From Lactiplantibacillus nangangensis (lineage in GTDB: Bacteria; Bacillota; Bacilli; Lactobacillales; Lactobacillaceae), in assembly GCF_005405065.1 (NCBI RefSeq), contig NZ_BJDI01000002.1, positions 124,001 through 188,000 of the forward strand: DNA of 64,000 nucleotides, read 5' to 3'. Shown in pieces: positions 43,082 through 52,860 of the stretch; position 1 is the stretch's first letter, and the number at the start of each line of letters is the position of its first letter. Made by a program: the position numbers and the translations under genes. A model generated the notes under the pieces. The model had not been told where the DNA came from. It searched no databases and saw only the letters and a list, made by a program, of their open reading frames with translations.

Positions 43082-44426
43082 CAGTCAGCAATATTTGACA
43101 GTTTCCGCACTGACGCAATATATTAAGCGCAAGTTTGATGTGGACCCGTATTTAGGCAAAGTCTATTTAACAGGTGAGATTTCTAATTATCGACCACGAC
43201 CGAATACGCATCAGTATTTTAGCTTGAAGGATGACCATGCCAAGATTTCGGCAATCATGTTTCGTTCCGCCTTCGCCAAAGTGAAGTTTCAACCAGAAGT
43301 CGGGATGAAAGTGTTAGTCGTCGGCCGAATTGGGTTATACGAGGCAAGTGGTAGTTATCAGATTTACGTGGAACGCATGGAACCAGATGGGGTCGGTGCG
43401 CTTTATCAAGCTTATGAACAATTGAAAAAGAAATTAGCGACTGAAGGGCTTTTTAGTGCGCCTAAACAGCCGTTACCACGTTTTCCTAAGCGTATTGCGG
43501 TGATTACGAGTCAGTCTGGGGCTGTGATTCGTGATATTATCACGACTGCCCGGCGCCGTTACCCAATTGCACAGATCGTGTTATTCCCTGCACAAGTCCA
43601 AGGTGACGCGGCAGCACCGGAAATTGCCCGCCAAATTGAGCGCGCAAATGCGGCTGGGACGTTTGACACCTTGATCATTGGTCGGGGTGGTGGCTCAATT
43701 GAAGACTTATGGCCGTTTAATGAAGAAGTCGTCGCTCGAGCGATTGCTGCGAGTGACTTACCAGTGATTTCGTCGGTCGGACACGAAACGGATACGACGA
43801 TTGCTGATTTAGTTGCCGATGTCAGAGCTGCGACGCCAACGGCTGCAGCCGAACTAGCAGTGCCAGTTTATAACGATATTTTGTTACAACTGAATCAGGA
43901 CCGAACGCGGCTTTTCAATGCGTTTCAAAATTCAGTTCAACGGGATCGACAACGCCTGAATAAGTTAACCGGTTCGTATGTCTTCACCCAACCGAATCGC
44001 CTATATGAAGGCTATATTCAAAAACTAGACTTCTTGTCGGAACGGCTAAAGCAAGCGGGAGCGCAACGATTATCTCAATCGCAGCAGGCCTATCAATGGT
44101 TAGCCCAACGATTGGGGCAGCAGACGCCGATCCATCGCGTTCGCCAGGCGCAAACGCAGTTGACGAATTTACAGCAACGTTTACAACGAGGGGCGCAATT
44201 AGTCCTGACAGGTAAGGAGCAGCAGTTGAACCGCACGATTCAATCGTTAGACTTACTGAGCCCGTTGAAGATTATGGGCCGTGGCTATGCTTTTGTGACG
44301 CACGAGGATCAAATCGTACGGTCAGTCAAACAAGTTGCGCCGAATCAGACCGTCGCTGTCCATTTTGCGGATGGTGAAGCGGAAGCGACTATTACAAAGA
44401 TTGATGGAGGAAAAACAAATGGCTGA
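43074..44426 (+). CDS. xseA: Exodeoxyribonuclease VII large subunit
   Basis: Catalytic subunit of the single-strand exonuclease. N-terminal OB fold (about 8-105, [24 protein letters not shown]), then the nuclease domain with [27 protein letters not shown] and [19 protein letters not shown] long coiled-coil region binds the small subunit. 450 residues. GTG start overlaps folD by eight bases and follows GGAGTG. Confidence 0.95.
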   Translation: MSDSQQYLTVSALTQYIKRKFDVDPYLGKVYLTGEISNYRPRPNTHQYFSLKDDHAKISAIMFRSAFAKVKFQPEVGMKVLVVGRIGLYEASGSYQIYVERMEPDGVGALYQAYEQLKKKLATEGLFSAPKQPLPRFPKRIAVITSQSGAVIRDIITTARRRYPIAQIVLFPAQVQGDAAAPEIARQIERANAAGTFDTLIIGRGGGSIEDLWPFNEEVVARAIAASDLPVISSVGHETDTTIADLVADVRAATPTAAAELAVPVYNDILLQLNQDRTRLFNAFQNSVQRDRQRLNKLTGSYVFTQPNRLYEGYIQKLDFLSERLKQAGAQRLSQSQQAYQWLAQRLGQQTPIHRVRQAQTQLTNLQQRLQRGAQLVLTGKEQQLNRTIQSLDLLSPLKIMGRGYAFVTHEDQIVRSVKQVAPNQTVAVHFADGEAEATITKIDGGKTNG

Positions 44427-44658
44427 CAAACCAACTTTTGAAGCAAATTTAACGCAATTAGAAACAATCGTGAACCAATTAGAGCAAGGCGACGTGCCAC
44501 TAGAACAAGCTTTGGATCAATTCCAAAAAGGGGTTGCCCTGAGCAAACAGTTACAAACGACGTTGGAAGGGGCCGAGAAGACACTGACTAAGATGATGGA
44601 CGAAAACGGCAGTGAAGTCCCATTCGAGCAACCACAAGCCTCTGATTCCAATGAGTAA
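44419..44658 (+). CDS. xseB: Exodeoxyribonuclease VII small subunit
   Basis: 79-residue helical hairpin that caps Xse[34 protein letters not shown] is the family core. The ATG at 44419 follows GGAGG by eight bases and overlaps the xseA end; an earlier in-frame opening is inside xseA with no site. Confidence 0.95.
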   Translation: MADKPTFEANLTQLETIVNQLEQGDVPLEQALDQFQKGVALSKQLQTTLEGAEKTLTKMMDENGSEVPFEQPQASDSNE

Positions 44659-45541
44659 GCAACAGTTAGCGGCCTTTGAAGCAACTTGGCGACCACGGCT
44701 CAATACTTATTTGGACGAGAATTTACGGTCAGTCAGTGATCAGGCTAGTTTGACCGCATCAATGCGTTATTCAGTGCTTGCTGGTGGCAAACGGTTGCGA
44801 CCTTTATTGACGCTAGCAGTCTTGACGGTTTTCGGGAAGGCCATTACAGCGGCTAATTTACGTGCCAGTGCGGCCTTGGAATTAATGCATACTTATTCGT
44901 TAATCCATGATGATCTTCCTGCCATGGATAATGACCGATTGCGTCGAGGCCAACCGACCAATCACGTTAAGTTTGGTGAAGATATTGCCATTTTAGCAGG
45001 TGATGCCTTACAACCACTGACCTTTCAATGGTTAGCGGACAGTGGGCTACCTGCTGAACAAGTGACTAAATTGACTTTGGGTCTAGCACAAGCGGCTGGG
45101 GCAGCGGGGATGGTTGCTGGTCAAGTTGCGGATGTTCAGGGCGCTGGGACGCGTTTAGCCTTACCAGCTTTACAACAGTTACACCGTGAAAAAACGGGCG
45201 CCTTGATTCACTATGCCGTGTTGGCAGGTGCCATCCAAGCCGAGGTTGTCCCTGATGTGCAGACGGCGTTATTGGCCTTTGGTGATGCTTTTGGTTTAGC
45301 TTTTCAAATCTATGACGATATCTTAGATGTGACGAGTACGCCCGAACAACTTGGTAAGCAGACTCATAAAGATGCTGGTGAGCATAAAAACACTTATCCT
45401 GGACTCTTAGGACTTGCAGGAGCTCAGGATGCGTTGCACCAAGCTGTGACGACTGCCCAAACGGCGCTTGATCGTGCTGAACAATTGAGTCAACGGGATT
45501 TAAGCTTATTGGCATCGTTTTTAACGTATTTTATGAATTAG
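44651..45541 (+). CDS. ispA: Farnesyl/geranyl diphosphate synthase
   Basis: Short-chain prenyl synthase making farnesyl diphosphate for undecaprenyl phosphate and quinone tails. First Asp motif [10 protein letters not shown] with RRG, second motif QIYDDILD. 296 residues. ATG at 44651 overlaps the xseB stop and depends on coupling, as no clear site precedes it. In Bacillus dxs follows; here tlyA follows directly, consistent with isoprenoids made by the mevalonate route in lactobacilli. Confidence 0.95.
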   Translation: MSKQQLAAFEATWRPRLNTYLDENLRSVSDQASLTASMRYSVLAGGKRLRPLLTLAVLTVFGKAITAANLRASAALELMHTYSLIHDDLPAMDNDRLRRGQPTNHVKFGEDIAILAGDALQPLTFQWLADSGLPAEQVTKLTLGLAQAAGAAGMVAGQVADVQGAGTRLALPALQQLHREKTGALIHYAVLAGAIQAEVVPDVQTALLAFGDAFGLAFQIYDDILDVTSTPEQLGKQTHKDAGEHKNTYPGLLGLAGAQDALHQAVTTAQTALDRAEQLSQRDLSLLASFLTYFMN

Positions 45542-45554
45542 AGGACTTATATAG

Positions 45555-46370
45555 ATGGAAAAAGAACGGATCGACGTTTTATTAGTGCAACAAGGACTAT
45601 TTGATACGCGGGAAAAAGCCAAGCGTGCCGTGATGGCTGGTGAAATCTTAGGCGTTAATGAAGAACGGCTGGACAAGCCGGGCGTCAAGATTCCAGTGAC
45701 GACTGAATTACATTTAAAGGGCAAGCCGATGCCTTACGTTTCTCGAGGGGGCTTGAAGCTTGAAAAAGCGCTTAAGAGTTTCGAAATCGACGTGACCGAT
45801 CGGATCGTCTTAGACATTGGCTCTTCAACGGGTGGTTTTACGGATGTCATGCTACAAAATGGCGCCCAGATGAGCTATGCCTTGGATGTTGGGAGTAACC
45901 AATTGGTCTGGAAATTGCGGACTGATCCACGGGTCGAAGTGATGGAACATACCAACTTTCGTTACAGCAAGTTAGCCGACTTTAAGCGTGGCCAACCCAG
46001 CTTTGCTTCGATCGATGTGTCATTCATTTCCTTACATTTGATTTTGCCACCGCTCCATGCCATTCTTAAAAATGGTGGCGAGGTCGTCGCGTTGATCAAG
46101 CCGCAATTTGAAGCCGGTCGTGAAAACGTGGGTAAGCACGGGATTGTGCGTGATCATGCCGTTCATACGGCCGTCTTAACCGACATTGTCAATTTTGCAC
46201 AATCTGCCGGCTACAATGTCTTAGGTTTGGACTTTTCACCGATTAAAGGCGGCGAAGGCAATATTGAATTTTTAGTCCATTTGCAAGCGACTGATGGGGT
46301 CGCTGAAATCAAACCCGCCGTATCCATTGAACAGACGCAGCAAGCCGCTTACGACCAATTGAATAAGTAA
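45555..46370 (+). CDS. tlyA: TlyA-family rRNA 2'-O-methyltransferase (YqxC-like)
   Basis: 271 residues. N-terminal S4 RNA-binding domain (about 5-65, RIDVLLVQQGLFDTREKAKRAVMAG) and FtsJ-like SAM methyltransferase domain with VLDIGSSTGGFTDVMLQNGA. TlyA proteins methylate C1409/C1920 in rRNA of some bacteria, sometimes noted as haemolysin-like; the Bacillus ortholog stands in the same place before ahrC. Confidence 0.92.
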   Translation: MEKERIDVLLVQQGLFDTREKAKRAVMAGEILGVNEERLDKPGVKIPVTTELHLKGKPMPYVSRGGLKLEKALKSFEIDVTDRIVLDIGSSTGGFTDVMLQNGAQMSYALDVGSNQLVWKLRTDPRVEVMEHTNFRYSKLADFKRGQPSFASIDVSFISLHLILPPLHAILKNGGEVVALIKPQFEAGRENVGKHGIVRDHAVHTAVLTDIVNFAQSAGYNVLGLDFSPIKGGEGNIEFLVHLQATDGVAEIKPAVSIEQTQQAAYDQLNK

Positions 46371-46388
46371 TTATTTTGTAATCCAGTC

Positions 46389-46417
46389 TTTCATATTTAT
46401 GCAAAATAGCTTATGAT
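46389..46417 (+). promoter_or_regulatory. candidate argR promoter
   Basis: TTTCAT, 17 bases, TATGAT in the 85-base gap before argR. The -10 is good, the -35 poor. Confidence 0.35.
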
Positions 46418-46455
46418 GTGGTTAGTGAACTGACTAAAACGCCGGGGGTGATCGG

Positions 46456-46914
46456 GTGAAAAAGCAGGAGCGCCAACGCTATATTAAACGATTATTAAGT
46501 TCAAAAGAAATTGAACGACAAGAAGACTTTGTCAGCTTATTACATGCAGAAAATATTGAAGTGACGCAAGCCACCATTTCTAGAGATATTAAGGACATGC
46601 AACTGGTTAAAGTTCCCTCGGCAACGGGTGGCTATCATTACAGCCTACCGGTCCAAAAAAAGATGAATACTGAAAAAAAACTCAAACGGACTTTGAAAGA
46701 TGCCTACGTGTCCTATGCGACGCAAGATAAATTCGTCTTGATCAAAGTTTTACCCGGCAACGGCCCAGCACTCGCCTCGTTAGTTGAAGCGATGCACTAT
46801 GAGCATGTGTTTGGGACGTTGGGTGATGATTCGACCGTCTTAATTATCTGTAAATCACTCGATGCGACCTTAGAATTACAACAAACGCTTCAACGACTAT
46901 TAAGCGATAACTAA
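46456..46914 (+). CDS. argR: Arginine repressor ArgR/AhrC
   Basis: 152-residue hexameric arginine-responsive regulator. Winged-helix N-terminus with QEDFVSLLHAENIEVTQATISRDIKDMQLVKVP and C-terminal oligomerisation/arginine-binding domain with the GTLGDDSTVLIIC motif (the Asp pair binds arginine). GTG start seven bases after GGGGG. The pairing ahead of recN is the AhrC arrangement of Bacillus; lactobacilli often have two ArgR paralogs. Confidence 0.93.
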   Translation: MKKQERQRYIKRLLSSKEIERQEDFVSLLHAENIEVTQATISRDIKDMQLVKVPSATGGYHYSLPVQKKMNTEKKLKRTLKDAYVSYATQDKFVLIKVLPGNGPALASLVEAMHYEHVFGTLGDDSTVLIICKSLDATLELQQTLQRLLSDN

Positions 46915-46924
46915 GGGTTATCAT

Positions 46925-46960
46925 GGGCCTGTTCTCGATTCGTGAGACGGGCCGTTTTTT
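46925..46960 (+). terminator. imperfect terminator between argR and recN
   Basis: GGGCC-TGTTCTC against GAGAC-GGGCC with bulges, then six Ts. It could partly reduce readthrough into recN. Confidence 0.55.
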
Positions 46961-46976
46961 ATAGGGGGAATCTGCG

Positions 46977-48671
46977 GTGTTACAAGAATTATCAATTACG
47001 AACTTTGCAATCATCGAGCAATTGGATATCGCTTTTGAAAATGGCATGACGGTTTTGACTGGTGAGACTGGCGCCGGAAAGTCGATCATTATCGATGCGG
47101 TCGGACTATTGGCTGGTGGCCGTGGCTCCCAAGAGTTTATTCGAACCGGTGCGGATAAGGCAGTCTTGCAAGGCATGTTTATTTTGCCAGCAGATGGTGT
47201 CACGGCGCGCATGTTGGATGATGCGGGTATTGATCATGCGGATAATACGGTGATCCTGCAACGTGAGATTGCTAAAAGTGGTCGGAATACTTGTCGAATT
47301 AATGGGATGTTAGTGAATACGACGACGCTTAAGCGAATCGGTGAAACGATTGTCGATATTCACGGTCAAAATGAACATCAAGAACTCATGCAACCTGAAA
47401 AACATCTCGGTTTGTTGGATGAGTTTGCTGCGCAGAAGGTGCAAAAATTAAAAGCGACCTATGCCCAACAATACGATGATTATCAACAATTGAGCCAAGA
47501 ATTACGACAAAAAAATACCAATGAAAAAGAATGGGCACAACGGCTTGATATGTTGAATTTTCAAGTTGATGAAATCGCCGCGGCCCAAGTTAAAGTTGGC
47601 GAAGAGGCCGATTTGACTGCTGAACGAGACCGCTTAGATAACTATCAGACGATCAATCAGGCCTTACAACAGAGTTATAGTTTATTGACAGCTGAGGAAG
47701 AAACGCCAGGGGCTGTCGATATTGTGGGGACCGCGATGAATGCTCTGGAACCGATTGCAAATCTGGATTCGGCTTTCAACGATATTACGGTCAATGTCAA
47801 AAACGCCTTTTATGCGTTACAAGATGCGGCCGGACAAATTTCTAATCAGTTGGATTTGCAAGAGTTTGACGAGGGTCGTTTGGATGAGATCGAGCAACGG
47901 TTGGACGTGCTAAGTCAGCTGAAGCGGAAGTATGGCGATTCCGAACAGCAAATTTTGGATTATTACAAAAAAATTGCTGCCGAGCTCGCAAAGATGACCG
48001 ATTCGGAAGAAAATAGTGAAGACTTATCGCAGCGGGTTGCCGAACAAAAAGCTGCTTTACTGAAAACTGGGCAGGCACTTTCTGATAAGCGCCGGACTTG
48101 TGCGAAGAGCCTTCAGCGCCAGATCCATCAAGAATTGAAAGATTTATATATGGATAAAGCGATTTTTGAAGTGCGGTTTAAGCCAACGAAAGGCCAAATC
48201 TATCGGAGTGGTTTGGATAGCGTTGAATTTTATATTCAGACGAACCCTGGTGAACGGATGCGACCGTTAGCAAAAATTGCTTCTGGTGGGGAACTTTCCC
48301 GGATGATGTTGGCCTTGAAGACGATTTTTTCAGAGTCTCAAGGCATTACGAGTATTATCTTTGATGAAGTGGATACTGGGGTCAGTGGGCGTGTAGCTCA
48401 AGCGATTGCGGAAAAGATTAGTGGAATTGCGAAATTTTCACAAGTGCTCTGTATTACGCATTTACCACAAGTGGCTGCGATGGCTGACCATCATTATTTC
48501 ATTGCGAAAAAGATCACTGGTCATCGAACGAAAACCAGTGTGGCTAAATTGGCTCAGCCCGATCGCGTCCAAGAGTTGGCTCGGATGTTAGCTGGAACCA
48601 AAGTGACTAAATTGTCGCTAGAACATGCGGAAGAACTGTTACGGTTAGCCAGTGAAGAAAAAGTGGATTAA
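46977..48671 (+). CDS. recN: DNA repair protein RecN
   Basis: SMC-like ATPase recruited early to double-strand breaks. Walker A GETGAGKS at residues 29-36, long central coiled coil (about 150-370), and C-terminal ABC signature ASGGELSRMMLALK followed by Walker B TSIIFDEVDTGVSG and the CITHLPQVAAMADHH switch. 564 residues. GTG start after AGGGGGAA. Followed by a strong terminator. No LexA box is visible upstream. Confidence 0.96.
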   Translation: MLQELSITNFAIIEQLDIAFENGMTVLTGETGAGKSIIIDAVGLLAGGRGSQEFIRTGADKAVLQGMFILPADGVTARMLDDAGIDHADNTVILQREIAKSGRNTCRINGMLVNTTTLKRIGETIVDIHGQNEHQELMQPEKHLGLLDEFAAQKVQKLKATYAQQYDDYQQLSQELRQKNTNEKEWAQRLDMLNFQVDEIAAAQVKVGEEADLTAERDRLDNYQTINQALQQSYSLLTAEEETPGAVDIVGTAMNALEPIANLDSAFNDITVNVKNAFYALQDAAGQISNQLDLQEFDEGRLDEIEQRLDVLSQLKRKYGDSEQQILDYYKKIAAELAKMTDSEENSEDLSQRVAEQKAALLKTGQALSDKRRTCAKSLQRQIHQELKDLYMDKAIFEVRFKPTKGQIYRSGLDSVEFYIQTNPGERMRPLAKIASGGELSRMMLALKTIFSESQGITSIIFDEVDTGVSGRVAQAIAEKISGIAKFSQVLCITHLPQVAAMADHHYFIAKKITGHRTKTSVAKLAQPDRVQELARMLAGTKVTKLSLEHAEELLRLASEEKVD

Positions 48672-48687
48672 GCGTAGTGATACGATC

Positions 48688-48721
48688 AAAAAGTTTGGCA
48701 ATTAAGTGCCAAACTTTTTTT
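48688..48721 (+). terminator. terminator after recN
   Basis: AAAAAGTTTGGCA/TGCCAAACTTTTT perfect stem, six-base loop. Confidence 0.93.
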
Positions 48722-48795
48722 GTGTCAATGGGGCGGGTATCGGCGGTATGATTGGTATTTTGGTGGGGAACGGCTGAATTGTACTGTCGACTTGT

Positions 48796-48825
48796 TTGCA
48801 ATTGGGACGTTTTATAAGTTATGAT
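48796..48825 (+). promoter_or_regulatory. candidate opuC promoter
   Basis: TTGCAA, 18 bases, TATGAT, about 58 bases before the opuCA start. Confidence 0.45.
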
Positions 48826-48883
48826 TTAATGTGTACTGCTTTAGAAAATAAATTATTGAAATAAAAAGATAGGAGTGATGAGC

Positions 48884-50104
48884 TTGTTTCTGACAATGGA
48901 ACATTTGAATAAAACTTATCCCGGTGGCAAAGTTGCCGTCGAAGACTTTAACCTGGAAATTGAAAAGGGTGAGTTTATTTGTTTTATCGGGACTTCTGGT
49001 TCGGGTAAGACGACAACGATGCGGATGATTAATCGGATGTTGAGTCAGACTTCAGGAACAATTAAGTTAGAGGGGGAAGATATTGGTAAGTTAGACCCCG
49101 TTAAATTACGGCGAAAAATCGGCTATGTTATTCAAAATATTGGCTTAATGCCACATATGACGATTCGTGATAATATTACGTTAGTTCCTAAATTGCTTAA
49201 ATGGCCACAAGATAAGATGAATGAACGGGCTAAGGAAATGATCAAGTTAGTCGAATTACCTGAAGACTACTTAGATCGTTATCCTTCCGAACTATCTGGT
49301 GGGCAACAACAACGGATCGGGGTCGTGCGGGCTTTAGCTGCGAACCAAGATCTAGTTTTGATGGATGAACCTTTTGGGGCGTTGGACCCAATTACCCGAG
49401 AAGCGTTGCAAGATTTAGTTAAAGATTTGCAAGAACGTCTCGGTAAGACCTTCGTGTTCGTGACCCATGATATGGATGAAGCCCTCAAGCTGTCGACTAG
49501 AATCGTGGTCATGGATGGCGGTAAAATCATGCAAGTTGATACGCCAGATGGCATTTTGCGGCATCCAGCCAATGAATTCGTGGAGAACTTAATTGGTAAA
49601 GATCGTTTGATTCAAGCCCGCCCAAGTATTACGACGGTTGGTCAAGTGATGCTGAAGAATCCAATTTCGACGACCCCAGGGAAGTCTTTGACCGATGCGT
49701 TGCGCTTGATGCATGAAAAGCGAGTCGATTCACTGTTGGTCACAGATGAGGCCAATATCCTTAAAGGGATGATTGGCATTGAAGATGTGGATTATAATTT
49801 CAATTCGGCAACGAGTGTCGATGATATTATGAATCGCGACATTTTCTATGTCCAGTCTAATTCATTGATTCGTGATACGGTTGAACGGATCTTAAAGCGG
49901 GGCTTCAAAAATATTCCCGTCGTTGACGATCAACATCGGTTGGTCGGTATCGTGACGCGGGCAACCTTGGTTGATATCGTTTACGATGCCCTTTGGGGTG
50001 ATGAAGAAGAAGATGAAGAAACCAACAATATTCATCATGAGGCCGACGCAACGGCAGTAAGCGGTAAATCGCAAACTGGCGCTGAAGGCGGTGATCAGCA
50101 ATGA
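48884..50104 (+). CDS. opuCA: Glycine betaine/carnitine/choline ABC transporter ATPase
   Basis: Cytoplasmic ATPase driving osmoprotectant uptake. Walker [11 protein letters not shown]-loop [10 protein letters not shown], signature [10 protein letters not shown], Walker [14 protein letters not shown]. Two CBS domains (about 255-370) serve as ionic-strength sensors in this family. AGGAGTGATG contains two apparent starts; TTG at 48884, eight bases after GGAG, is chosen ([10 protein letters not shown], 406 residues), with ATG at 48878 or 48896 as alternatives. The acidic tail ends four bases into opuCB. Confidence 0.93.
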   Translation: MFLTMEHLNKTYPGGKVAVEDFNLEIEKGEFICFIGTSGSGKTTTMRMINRMLSQTSGTIKLEGEDIGKLDPVKLRRKIGYVIQNIGLMPHMTIRDNITLVPKLLKWPQDKMNERAKEMIKLVELPEDYLDRYPSELSGGQQQRIGVVRALAANQDLVLMDEPFGALDPITREALQDLVKDLQERLGKTFVFVTHDMDEALKLSTRIVVMDGGKIMQVDTPDGILRHPANEFVENLIGKDRLIQARPSITTVGQVMLKNPISTTPGKSLTDALRLMHEKRVDSLLVTDEANILKGMIGIEDVDYNFNSATSVDDIMNRDIFYVQSNSLIRDTVERILKRGFKNIPVVDDQHRLVGIVTRATLVDIVYDALWGDEEEDEETNNIHHEADATAVSGKSQTGAEGGDQQ

Positions 50105-50730
50105 TCACGTTCTTACAAACCTATGGCACACAATTGCTACTGAAAACTTGGCAACATTTATATATTTCAGCCATCGCGCTTGCCTTGGGGATTATTGTTG
50201 CCGTCCCATTAGGGGTGCTATTGACTAGAACAAAATCTATCTCTGGTTTTGTGATGGCGATTGCTAGTATGCTCCAAACGATTCCAGCCATGGCATTATT
50301 AGCGTTAATGATTCCATTCTTTGGGATTGGTGCAGTCCCAGCGATTATTGCGCTATTCATCTATTCGTTACTGCCAATTTTGCGTAACACCTATCTAGGG
50401 TTGGAAGATGTTAATCCAGCCTTGATCGATGCTGCTAAAGGGATGGGGATGACGGCTTGGCAATCGATTATTAAGGTCGAGTTACCAATGGCCGCACCTG
50501 TGATCATGGCTGGGATTCGGTTGTCAGCGACTTATGTGATTGCTTGGGCAGCATTGGCTTCATATATTGGTGCCGGTGGTTTAGGTGATTTCATTTTTAA
50601 CGGATTGAATTTGTATCGGACTGATTTAATTTTAGGCGGTTCGATTCCGGTCATTATCTTGGCCTTGATTGTCGATTGGTTATTGGGCAAGCTGGAAGCT
50701 GCAGTGACCCCACGGACGACGCAGGCGTAA
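50101..50730 (+). CDS. opuCB: Osmoprotectant ABC transporter permease
   Basis: 209-residue inner-membrane subunit with about five to six hydrophobic segments and the EAA-type loop [31 protein letters not shown] that contacts the ATPase. ATGA overlap with opuCA. Paralogous to opuCD; the two form the transmembrane heterodimer. Confidence 0.93.
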   Translation: MITFLQTYGTQLLLKTWQHLYISAIALALGIIVAVPLGVLLTRTKSISGFVMAIASMLQTIPAMALLALMIPFFGIGAVPAIIALFIYSLLPILRNTYLGLEDVNPALIDAAKGMGMTAWQSIIKVELPMAAPVIMAGIRLSATYVIAWAALASYIGAGGLGDFIFNGLNLYRTDLILGGSIPVIILALIVDWLLGKLEAAVTPRTTQA

Positions 50731-50742
50731 GGGGGTAACGAC

Positions 50743-51678
50743 ATGCGAAAATTCAAAAAATGGTTATTAGGTTTAGTCGCGGCCGCTGCCAGTGCCTTAC
50801 TCTTGGCAGGTTGTGGGTTTCCAGGATTATCTGGTAGTTCTGATGACACGGTGCGAATCGCGTCGCAGAATACGACTGAACAACAAATTATGGCTTATGT
50901 GATTCAAGACATGATTCAGCATTATTCTAATCTGAATACCACCATTATTAATAATTTGGGCTCTGGGACCGTTAGTTTTAATGCGCTAAAGAACGACCAA
51001 GCGGATATTTCATCGATTCGGTTCACTGGGACTGACTTGACAACAGTCTTGGGTGAAAAAGTTAAACGTGGTCAGACGAAGCAGACGGATGCTTTAGTTA
51101 AGCGTCAATTTAACACGAAATATGGGATGCACTACTTTCCAAGTTATGGTTTTGCCGATACCTACGCTTTTATGGTGACGAAACAGACGGCGAAGAAGTA
51201 CAATCTTAAAACCGTCGGCGATATGCAAAAAGTGGCTTCAAAGTTGACGGTTGGGTTGGACCAAACTTGGTTGGAACGTAAAGGTGACGGTTACGATGCC
51301 TTTCAACAACTCTATGGGTATCAGTTCGGTAAAACGTATCCAATGCAAATCGGGTTGGTCTACGATGCGTTGGAGTCTGGCAAAATGGATGCCATCTTGG
51401 GTTACTCCACAGATGGTCGGATCAAGAGTTATGATTTGACGATCTTGAAGGATAACAAGAACTTTTTCCCACCATACAATGCCAGTGCGGTGGCGACTAA
51501 CAAAATTTTGAAAGAGCATCCTAAGTTGAAGCCGATTTTGTCGCGTTTAAACGGCAAGATTGATTTGAAGACGATGCAAAGTTTGAACTATCAAGTGGAT
51601 AATAACTTAGTTGAACCCGAAGTTGTCGCCAAACAATTCCTTGAAAAACACAATTACTTTGAAGGGAGTGACAAATAA
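50743..51678 (+). CDS. opuCC: Osmoprotectant-binding lipoprotein
   Basis: 311-residue substrate-binding protein anchored outside the membrane: lipoprotein signal MRKFKKWLLGL... with lipobox LLAGC, then an OpuAC-type periplasmic-binding fold (about 32-305) with AFMVTKQTAKKYNLKTVGDMQKVASKLTVGLD. Binds quaternary amines through an aromatic cage; the exact substrate is not deducible. AAGGGGGTAACG precedes ATG; the stop overlaps opuCD (TAATG). Confidence 0.93.
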   Translation: MRKFKKWLLGLVAAAASALLLAGCGFPGLSGSSDDTVRIASQNTTEQQIMAYVIQDMIQHYSNLNTTIINNLGSGTVSFNALKNDQADISSIRFTGTDLTTVLGEKVKRGQTKQTDALVKRQFNTKYGMHYFPSYGFADTYAFMVTKQTAKKYNLKTVGDMQKVASKLTVGLDQTWLERKGDGYDAFQQLYGYQFGKTYPMQIGLVYDALESGKMDAILGYSTDGRIKSYDLTILKDNKNFFPPYNASAVATNKILKEHPKLKPILSRLNGKIDLKTMQSLNYQVDNNLVEPEVVAKQFLEKHNYFEGSDK

Positions 51679-52331
51679 TGGCTCACATGAATATGCTTCA
51701 ACAGTTGATTTATTACTATCAACAAAATGGGGCCTATGTCCTTAGTCAATTTTCGCGTCACTTCTTGATTTCAATTTATGGGGTCTTGTTTGCGGCGATT
51801 GTCGGCATTCCGATTGGAATTTTTATTGCACATCACAGTAAGCTCAGTGCGACCGTGATTGCGATTGCCAACGTGATTCAAACAGTGCCGTCACTAGCGA
51901 TGTTGTCGATCATTATGATTGGACTGGGTCTCGGTGTGAACACCGTCATTGTGACAGTCTTCCTATATGCCTTACTCCCAATTATTAAGAACACATATAC
52001 AGGGATGCTAAATGTTGATCCTAGTGTTCTGGATTCTGGTAAAGGAATGGGAATGACCCGTTGGCAAATATTGCGAATTGTCGAGTTACCGTTGTCCTTA
52101 TCGGTGATCATGGCAGGGTTGCGGAATGCCTTAGTCCTAGCGATTGGGATCACTGCCATCGGGACCTTCGTGGGTGCCGGTGGGTTAGGTGATATCATCA
52201 TTCGGGGGACGAACGCGACGGATGGTGGTGCCATCATCTTAGCAGGGGCGTTACCAACTGCTTTGATGGCGATTATCTCTGATTTGATTTTAGGCTGGAT
52301 CGAAAAGAAAGCTGATCCAACTCAGAAATAA
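51678..52331 (+). CDS. opuCD: Osmoprotectant ABC transporter permease
   Basis: 217-residue second permease with about six hydrophobic segments and the EAA loop VLDSGKGMGMTRWQILRIVELPLSLSVIMAG. Completes the ATPase-permease-binding protein-permease order of Bacillus opuC. Followed by a long-loop terminator. Confidence 0.93.
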   Translation: MAHMNMLQQLIYYYQQNGAYVLSQFSRHFLISIYGVLFAAIVGIPIGIFIAHHSKLSATVIAIANVIQTVPSLAMLSIIMIGLGLGVNTVIVTVFLYALLPIIKNTYTGMLNVDPSVLDSGKGMGMTRWQILRIVELPLSLSVIMAGLRNALVLAIGITAIGTFVGAGGLGDIIIRGTNATDGGAIILAGALPTALMAIISDLILGWIEKKADPTQK

Positions 52332-52340
52332 GTGGAAACT

Positions 52341-52413
52341 AAAAAGATTGATTTACAGGCGTCAGCATTGCTCATTCAGGGAAGCACGTTGAACTGTAAC
52401 ATCAATCTTTTTT
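52341..52413. terminator. bidirectional terminator after opuCD
   Basis: AAAAAGATTGAT...ACAG against CTGT...ATCAATCTTTTT (one bulge) around a roughly 35-base loop, with A and T tracts that serve both opuCD and the opposing small gene. Confidence 0.75.
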
Positions 52414-52416
52414 AAT

Positions 52417-52481
52417 TTGCATCAAAAACACCAAGGCAATCTGCAAGGTTTGATAGACCTTGATTTCATCTTTTGATGCAA
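52417..52481. repeat. nested inverted repeat downstream of the SOS-type gene
   Basis: Perfect 11-base outer arms TTGCATCAAAA/TTTTGATGCAA enclose an inner hairpin CAAGGT-7 nt-ACCTTG. It lies immediately beyond the opuCD terminator and just after the stop of the minus-strand gene. No clear T-run, so it may stabilise a 3' end or be an operator-like repeat. Confidence 0.55.
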
Positions 52482-52492
52482 GTCATTATTTT

Positions 52493-52828
52493 TTAAGCTC
52501 GTTTTAAATAGCGAATTTGATTAGGGTCGATTAAGTGTGTCAGGTGTTGGGCCCGGTTAACGAGTACCAATTGACCAGATGATAAGTGTTTGAGGACCCC
52601 GTGAATGTTGTAGGGGTGTGTCTCGGTTAAGCTAGGTTGCATCTGCAACATGATTTGATAGTGGTTTGTCTGTGCTTTTTCCAAAAATAAAGTTAGTTGG
52701 AAGGAAGGCATCTGCGGCAACAGGGGCGTGACGGCTTCAACGGGACTGGTAAAATCGGTCATAAATTGTCGGTAAGAAGCTTGTAAGTTTTTTGATACGA
52801 TTTGTAAACTAGTTTGCTTGTTTTGCAT
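52493..52828 (-). CDS. Small SOS-controlled protein, possibly YolD-like
   Basis: 111 residues, soluble, no cysteine. The C-terminal half (HPYNIHGVLKHLSSGQLVLVNRAQHLTHLIDPNQIRYL) has the alternating beta pattern with a late hydrophobic 'I..P..QI' ending that resembles YolD-like proteins, which accompany Y-family error-prone polymerases. This family call is tentative. GAGGTGG lies six bases before ATG at 52828; an upstream in-frame ATG overlaps this site. A strong promoter carrying two LexA-type boxes drives it, so DNA-damage induction is the safest functional statement. Confidence 0.8.
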   Translation of the reverse strand: MQNKQTSLQIVSKNLQASYRQFMTDFTSPVEAVTPLLPQMPSFQLTLFLEKAQTNHYQIMLQMQPSLTETHPYNIHGVLKHLSSGQLVLVNRAQHLTHLIDPNQIRYLKRA

Positions 52829-52839
52829 GATAACCACCT

Positions 52840-52853
52840 CGAACATTTGTTTG
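52840..52853. promoter_or_regulatory. LexA (DinR) box, promoter-distal
   Basis: CGAACATTTGTTTG, close to the Gram-positive consensus CGAACRNRYGTTYG. It lies between the -10 and the start codon of the minus-strand gene. Confidence 0.7.
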
Positions 52854-52860
52854 TGTTTTT

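Noticed and set aside
45066-45515. 149-codon minus-strand frame inside ispA
   Set aside because: Antisense to a certain gene with intact catalytic motifs; composition is shadow-like.
46380-46456. ARG box in front of argR
   Set aside because: The A/T-rich stretch does not form a convincing ArgR operator pair.
51878-52237. 119-codon minus-strand frame inside opuCD
   Set aside because: Antisense to a membrane protein; Pro/Thr/Ile-rich composition is typical of the opposite strand of transmembrane segments.
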